This document shows, in pieces, positions 59,301-64,000 of a DNA stretch of 64,000 bases. The stretch is from Perognathus longimembris pacificus (taxonomy: Eukaryota; Chordata; Mammalia; Rodentia; Heteromyidae). The translations under genes were made by a program, and so were the position numbers. The stretch spans positions 1,903,501 through 1,967,500 of the forward strand of contig NC_063171.1 of assembly GCF_023159225.1 (NCBI RefSeq), read 5' to 3'. Position 1 is the stretch's first letter. Each line of letters opens with the position of its first letter. Below the pieces are notes generated by a model. That model searched no databases. It was not told the origin of the DNA and saw only the letters and a list, made by a program, of their open reading frames with translations.

Positions 59301-59811
59301 TACTTGAAAATATATAAGCTAGAGACTCCGGTGAACTGATATTTTTATCTTAACATGTTCATTATCATGCTTATTATACTTTAAGGGGCATAATAGCTTA
59401 AAGCTGTCATTTCATATTTTATTTCAAGACACCAAAAGATAAATGTAGTAGATTTTCTTATTAACTCTGTGAAAGGCAAACTCTTAAATACTGATAAGAA
59501 TGTGGACAAGTGTGAATAAGTCTAATGTATGCTTAATGTTCAGGTTCTACCCTTCCTTGTGATGGCATCAATGCATTTTCTGGTGAAAATAGAAGCTCAG
59601 AGATAAAGAGGTCCCCAATAGAACTACAGTGGCAGCATCTTCCTGTCTGAAGAAAGAGGAAGAATGAAGAATATTACCCCTCTCCCAGCTTCTCACAAAT
59701 GCAGGTTTCATAGTCTGTTCAAGGGAAGTGAGAAGTGAGCAAGCCAAAGGGTAGAGTCACCAAGCCCCTCTGGCTCTATCCCAGATTGATTTCCTCTGCT
59801 GAGGACAGCAG
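56311..59811. other. Long repeat-poor stretch
   Basis: About 3.5 kb with no recognised young transposon or simple repeat. The 57.93-58.34 kb part holds several TAAT/ATTA homeodomain-type cores and a CAGCTG E-box (58232-58237). No open frame of note. The lack of insertions is compatible with constraint but also with chance. Confidence 0.45.
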
Positions 59812-60015
59812 TGTAGAAAGCACTAAGAGTGTGGACTCTGACTTCTAGAGTTCTCAAGAATAGGTACTCAAGAATGGGTGAACAGTATAGTTTCAGGTAA
59901 GCCGTGCAAACTTTCTGAGCCTCTGTCTGCTCATTATGAGGTTGAAAATAGTGATAATCACTCTAAACAATGGGTAAGCCAATAGATTGATATGGAACTT
60001 AAGTAAGATCATTAA
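59812..60015 (+). mobile_element. MIR SINE (ancient, nearly full length)
   Basis: MIR landmarks in order: tRNA-like head 'aaagcactaagagtgtggactctga', core 'aactttctgagcctctgtctgctcatt', 'aaaatagtgataatcactc', 'gtaagccaatagattga'. Confidence 0.8.
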
Positions 60016-60816
60016 TGTAACAGCTCCTATCCTAATAAGTATAATACAAATTCAAGAATTTTGGATGGGTATTGTCACTATTTTATTTTTTGAACTAATG
60101 ACTTTCTTCTAGTTTTCTCTGAAATTAGTATGCATTTATAGTATTGTAGGGTTTCAGTATATTTCCATATATGCACACAGTATCCTTTGAACAAATTTAC
60201 TTCTTCCATATTTTTATTTCTACCTTCTTTTTTCCCCTACTTTTTAGCATTTGGTGGATTTCATTAGTGCTGTCTTTTTTCACTGTAGAGGACTCACTTC
60301 AGAAGGTTGTTAAGGCTCAAAGACCAACAGCAAGGAAAAGAAACTATGGAATCCCTCCATCAGTGGACAAGATAGAAGATTGCAATGTATCCATCCATCC
60401 TAGAATTAGTTGAGAACTCCAAGAGTCTGTAGGTATTCCTCAGAAATATATGTGTCATATCCTCTGGTACAGGCTTCTCGGATTCTATCACTGGAAAATA
60501 GAAGTGATATTTCCATACATTTTAAATTCTGAATATACTTTAATTACCCTCTTTAGAAAACCACATTTGATTGATATCTTGCTCATTTAATTTTAATATT
60601 TTTACTGAGTTGACAATACAATGTTATTAACAATACTTGTCATGTAAGACATATCATCAGCAAATAGCCAGAAGGGAATAAGACATGCTCTGTGATTTCT
60701 TTTTTCATAACTTTTTAGTTAATTTTTAAAGGAGTATATTTAAAAATAGTGATACCTGTCTAAAATATATTTATAGACTATTGAGTTTACTTAAAAATTC
60801 ATAGAAATATCTTCCT
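60016..60816. other. Unassigned AT-rich intergenic sequence
   Basis: The 80-codon frame at 60171-60413 has no family features. Confidence 0.4.
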
Positions 60817-61106
60817 TCCTTTCTTCCTTCCTTCTTTCCCTCCCTCCCTCCTGCCCTCCCTCCCTCCCTCCCTCCCTTCCTTCCTTCCTTCCTTCTTTCC
60901 CTCCCTCCCTCCTGCCCTCCCTCCCTCCCTCCCTCCCTCCCTCCCTCCCTCCCTCCCTCCCTCCCTTCCTTCCTTCCTTCCTTCCTTCCTTCCTTCCTTC
61001 CTTCCTTCCTTCCTTCCTTCCTTCCTTCCTTCTTTCCTTCCTTCCTTCTTTCCTTCCTTCCTTCCCTCCTTCCCTCCCTCCCTCCCTCCCTTCCTTCCTT
61101 CCTTCT
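60817..61106. repeat. Polypyrimidine tract: (CCTT)n and (CCCT)n
   Basis: About 290 bp almost purely pyrimidine, with a block 'ccttctttccctccctccct' that occurs at about 60831 and again at about 60890, each followed by 'cctgccctccc'. This shows an internal duplication of about 59 bp. The antisense 122-codon KEGR-rich frame over it is an artefact. Confidence 0.97.
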
Positions 61107-61154
61107 TATGTGTGTATACATATATATAATATTTATCATTTCTATCTAGTATAT

Positions 61155-61720
61155 CTATCTAGTATATCTTCATAGTATGTCTAGTATATCTATCTAGTAT
61201 TTCTAGTATGTTTATATCTATCTAGTATATCTGTCTAGTGCATCTATATTGAAAGGATATGTTCTCAGGCAGACCAGGGGACCATGCAGAGATAGTCACA
61301 GACAGGAGAAGAAGGTTCATAAGGAGGTTTATTAGTGTGGCCATGTGGCCATATCTCCCACGGGAGAGGGAGCAACATGGTGTCTGCACCTTATCCAGGT
61401 GGCAGCTTCTCTCTTTGGGGCTAAAGGGGAAGTACATAGCTCTTAATGGTGAGTGGGAGTGGCCCATTATAGGTCTAGGACAGGTAGCTTAGGTGTGGGT
61501 GGATCTGGAGGCTAATGGGAGGAGCTGCGGACCTAAGTCAGGGGAAATGCTAACATATATCTACTTAGTATATCTACATCTATCTAGTATATCTAGTATG
61601 TCTATCTAGTATATCCATCTAGTATATCTACCCAGTATATATCTATATCTAGTATCTAGTACATCTATATATCTAGTATATCTATATATTACATCTATAT
61701 GGTATATATACATATATATG
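61155..61720. repeat. CTATCTAGTATAT-type tandem array, split by an LTR
   Basis: Imperfect units built from TCTATCTAGTATAT and TCTAGTATG run at 61141-61250 and resume at 61556-61720, with a solo LTR in between. Confidence 0.88.
61260..61555 (-). mobile_element. Solo LTR inserted in a tandem array
   Basis: On the - strand it opens TGTTAGCATTTCCCC and closes ...CTGCCTGAGAACA, with a polyadenylation signal AATAAACCTCC (+ strand about 61324-61334). About 296 bp. Flanks (aggata / tatatc) do not give a convincing target-site duplication. Probably ERV2- or ERV1-type; class uncertain. Confidence 0.75.
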
Positions 61721-61724
61721 TATA

Positions 61725-61734
61725 AATATATGTA

Positions 61735-61765
<31 letters not shown>

Positions 61766-61857
61766 TGTATTGTGTGCTACTAGATTGATGTCACTTTCCA
61801 GGATTGATGTACAAGTCCCCTCCCTTCTCAGATATGTGTGTGTGTATACATATATAT

Positions 61858-61891
<34 letters not shown>

Positions 61892-61960
61892 GCTTAAGCT
61901 TGATGGATATTAATACATATATTACATCTATCTAGCATATTTAACATATATATGTATATG
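61725..61960. repeat. (TG)n, (TA)n and TATG-rich low-complexity block
   Basis: (TG)n at about 61738-61764 and (TA)n at about 61859-61888 with mixed TATG repeats around them. Confidence 0.9.
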
Positions 61961-62074
61961 GTATACCTAATACACTAGTACATCTGGCCTAAGCCACCAG
62001 CACCCACCAATATTTCTTATTTTTCAAAGGTTCTCAAATTTCACCCGTTATACACCTACTATTTCAAATAATCC

Positions 62075-62205
62075 AAACAATAATCATACTAAGTTTATTA
62101 CTATTTTTTATTAAACAGATTAGTAAACTTATTTATAGAAAAATCTTCTTACAGCCTGAAGTTAATAGGTGACAAGACTAGGATCTAAACACAGGTGTGC
62201 TGAGA
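62075..62205 (-). mobile_element. MIR SINE (ancient)
   Basis: Antisense core: 'ttactattttttattaaacagattagtaaac', 'gcctgaagttaataggtgacaagactaggat', 'ctaaacacagg'. Confidence 0.7.
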
Positions 62206-62629
62206 CAAGGTTTCCAGCGTTTTTTGTTATAGTATCAATGGGGATCAATTTTGGCTTACGGCTTACTTTTAGCCCAATTCATTTTCCAAGTGCAATATCA
62301 TGTAGAAATTTGATGCACCTGATGAGTGAAAATGGCTTCAGAGACTTATACTGAGTCATCTCCAACTCTCAAAGACCTTGGAAGAGCTCCCCAGAATGGA
62401 GGACAAGGATATTTTTCATCTTAATCTAGCACTTCACATTTGGACATAAATATCTGACAAAATATGTATGTTCATACTCGTTAACAATTTTATGGTGGTG
62501 ACAGCATGGGGCCCTCTCAGCTCAGGGCTATCTACCATTGTGTAACTCATCTGTCCCCTAAGCCCAGTTCTGGGTATGGACCCGGGTAATCTTCAAACCT
62601 TTTGTGCTAAATAGTCAAACACCTCTTTT
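62206..62629. other. Unassigned intergenic sequence
   Basis: No repeat or gene recognised. Confidence 0.4.
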
Positions 62630-63420
62630 TTTTTAATTTTTATTGTCAAACTGATGTACAGAGAGGTTACAGTTTCATACGTTAGGCATCGGATACATTT
62701 CTTGTACTGTTTGTTACCTCCTCCCTCATTTCCCCCTCTACCCTCCCCCTTTCCCTCTCCCCCCATGAGTTGTTCAGTTGACTTACACCTAACAGTTTTG
62801 CAAGTATTGCTTTTATAGTCGTTGGTCTTTTTATCCTGTGTCTCTCGCTTCTGGTATTTCCTTTCACTTTCCTAGTTCTAATACCAGTATACATGGTTTC
62901 CAATATACTCAGATAAGACACAGTGATAGTGCAGGTACAACCACAGGAAAGGGATACAAGAGGATCATCAACAATAGAAGCTACAGTTTCACTTGGCATG
63001 TTGAAAGTAATTACAACAGTGATCTAACAGTCGTTTCCATAACATGGAGTTCATTTCATTTAGCATCATCTTTTGTGTTCATAAGGGTATAGCTATTGGG
63101 CTCTTGTGATCCTCTGCTGTGACTTGCCTAAACCTGTGCTAATTATTCCCTATGAGGGAGACCATAGAGTCCATATTTCTTTGGGACTGGCTCACTTCAC
63201 TTAGTATAATGTTTTCCAAGTCCTTCCATTTCCTTACAAATGGGGTAATGTCATTCTTTCTGATAGAGGCATAAAATTCCATTGCGTATATGTACCATAT
63301 TTTCCTGATCCATTCGTCTACTGAGGGGCATCTGGGTTGGTTCCATATTTTAGCTATAACAAATTGTGCTGCAATGAACATTGTTGTGCTGGTGGCTTAA
63401 AAGACCACAAACTTGAACAC
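62630..63420 (-). mobile_element. 5'-truncated L1, 3' end, with short 5' inversion
   Basis: Reverse copy of the L1 3'UTR and ORF2 C-terminus (ORF2 stop complement at 63139-63141; the 80 codons to 63381 are the intact C-terminal frame, with 'IAKIWNQPRCPSVDEWIRKIWYIYAMEFYASIRKND'). At 63398/63399 the orientation flips: 63399-63420 matches the sense L1 at 18897-18918, while 62630-63398 is antisense and starts at 18921-equivalent. This is the structure left by twin priming. Confidence 0.92.
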
Positions 63421-64000
63421 TTTTTCTCAATGGCCCTCGCCTATGTTGTAAGTGTTCCTGGTTTTTATATTTGTATAAAATGGTCACTAAGGCTCTTAAA
63501 TTATGTTTTAATGGGTTAATGACTTGAGATAATCTCCCTAATTGTACCTGCATATCTGACCTTTACATTAGCTCACAATGGGAACCTGTGTCTCTGGGGA
63601 AGGGAGAACAAAGGAAAGTAAACTGAGGCTAGGGTATAGCTCTGTAGTGGATGTACAGGGCCCTGGACTTGATCTCTAATACCTTAATAATAACAACACA
63701 AACAAGAAATTAAGGAATGTTGAAATGATATTTAGCTTATTGCATATAAATGGATATGACAATATCATCTACCAATTTTAGCAGACTCAGTGAATAGATT
63801 CTTTCAGTAGACTGTAATAAAGACTGTGCTATCTCTTCTTATTTTTGAATACCTAAGAAAAAAGCATGCCCTGCAGTTAACTGGTTAATGTAAGGTGGGC
63901 AGGCTGTTGATTATTATCTCTAGGCACTGTCCCCAACATAAGAGTGATTAGCCCTGCCTACTATTCTTCATTCCTTCAACTACCTCCAAATGCAAAAGGT
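63421..64000. other. Unassigned sequence with an ID-like monomer
   Basis: An ID-like unit lies at about 63622-63705 ('gaggctagggtatagctctgtagtgg', 'cttgatctctaatacc', then an A-rich tail). Nothing else is recognised. Confidence 0.5.

Noticed and set aside
60771..61139. 122-codon KEGR/GREGG-rich antisense frame
   Set aside because: Translation of the polypyrimidine repeat; no independent coding evidence.

Overview
This is ordinary mammalian non-coding DNA from a rodent. I find no host protein-coding exon, tRNA, rRNA or snRNA gene that I can defend. The best taxonomic clue is six copies of a dimeric SINE with an ID-like left half (tRNA-Ala-type Pol III boxes) and a second tRNA-like right half. 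This matches the IDL-Geo family, described as limited to Geomyoidea (kangaroo rats, pocket mice, pocket gophers). Rodent B1-type dimeric SINEs, MaLR LTRs and a rodent-type L1 agree. The species cannot be fixed from the window.

Layout. 0-11.4 kb: the 3' end of an L1, a long CCTT/CTTT tract, several SINEs, and an antisense gammaretrovirus-like solo LTR at 7.1-7.7 kb. 11.46-19.71 kb: a nearly complete L1 on the + strand with a 5'UTR of about 2 kb, ORF1, ORF2 and 3'UTR. It is disabled by frameshifts, stop codons and a 735-bp class II LTR inserted in ORF2 with a clean 6-bp target-site duplication (TSD). 19.7-31.4 kb: mostly old sequence with MIR, decayed L1 and MaLR remnants and (TG)n arrays. 31.4-54.2 kb: a denser patchwork of IDL-Geo, B1-tRNA SINEs, L2 remnants, two further solo LTRs and truncated L1 3' ends. 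55.3-59.8 kb: a long stretch almost free of young repeats, where a conserved regulatory element would be most plausible. 60.8-62 kb: a 290-bp polypyrimidine tract next to a CTAGTATAT-type array split by another solo LTR. 62.6-63.4 kb: an antisense L1 3' end whose 5' end carries a short inversion.

The elements are linked by mechanism. The L1 encodes (or once encoded) the endonuclease and reverse transcriptase that move both L1 and the SINEs. Three of the four plus-strand IDL-Geo copies sit in TT/AAAA targets with 12-16 bp duplications, as expected for L1-driven target-primed reverse transcription. The LTRs are solitary remains of endogenous retroviruses with no gag, pol or env nearby.

I did not find a new biological system. 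The points most worth following are the repeated unit in the L1 5'UTR, the duplicated promoter/polyA module in the class II LTR, a probable short 3' transduction, the two IDL-Geo subfamilies and the right monomer shared by two SINE families. Boundaries of old repeats are approximate because they were judged by eye.
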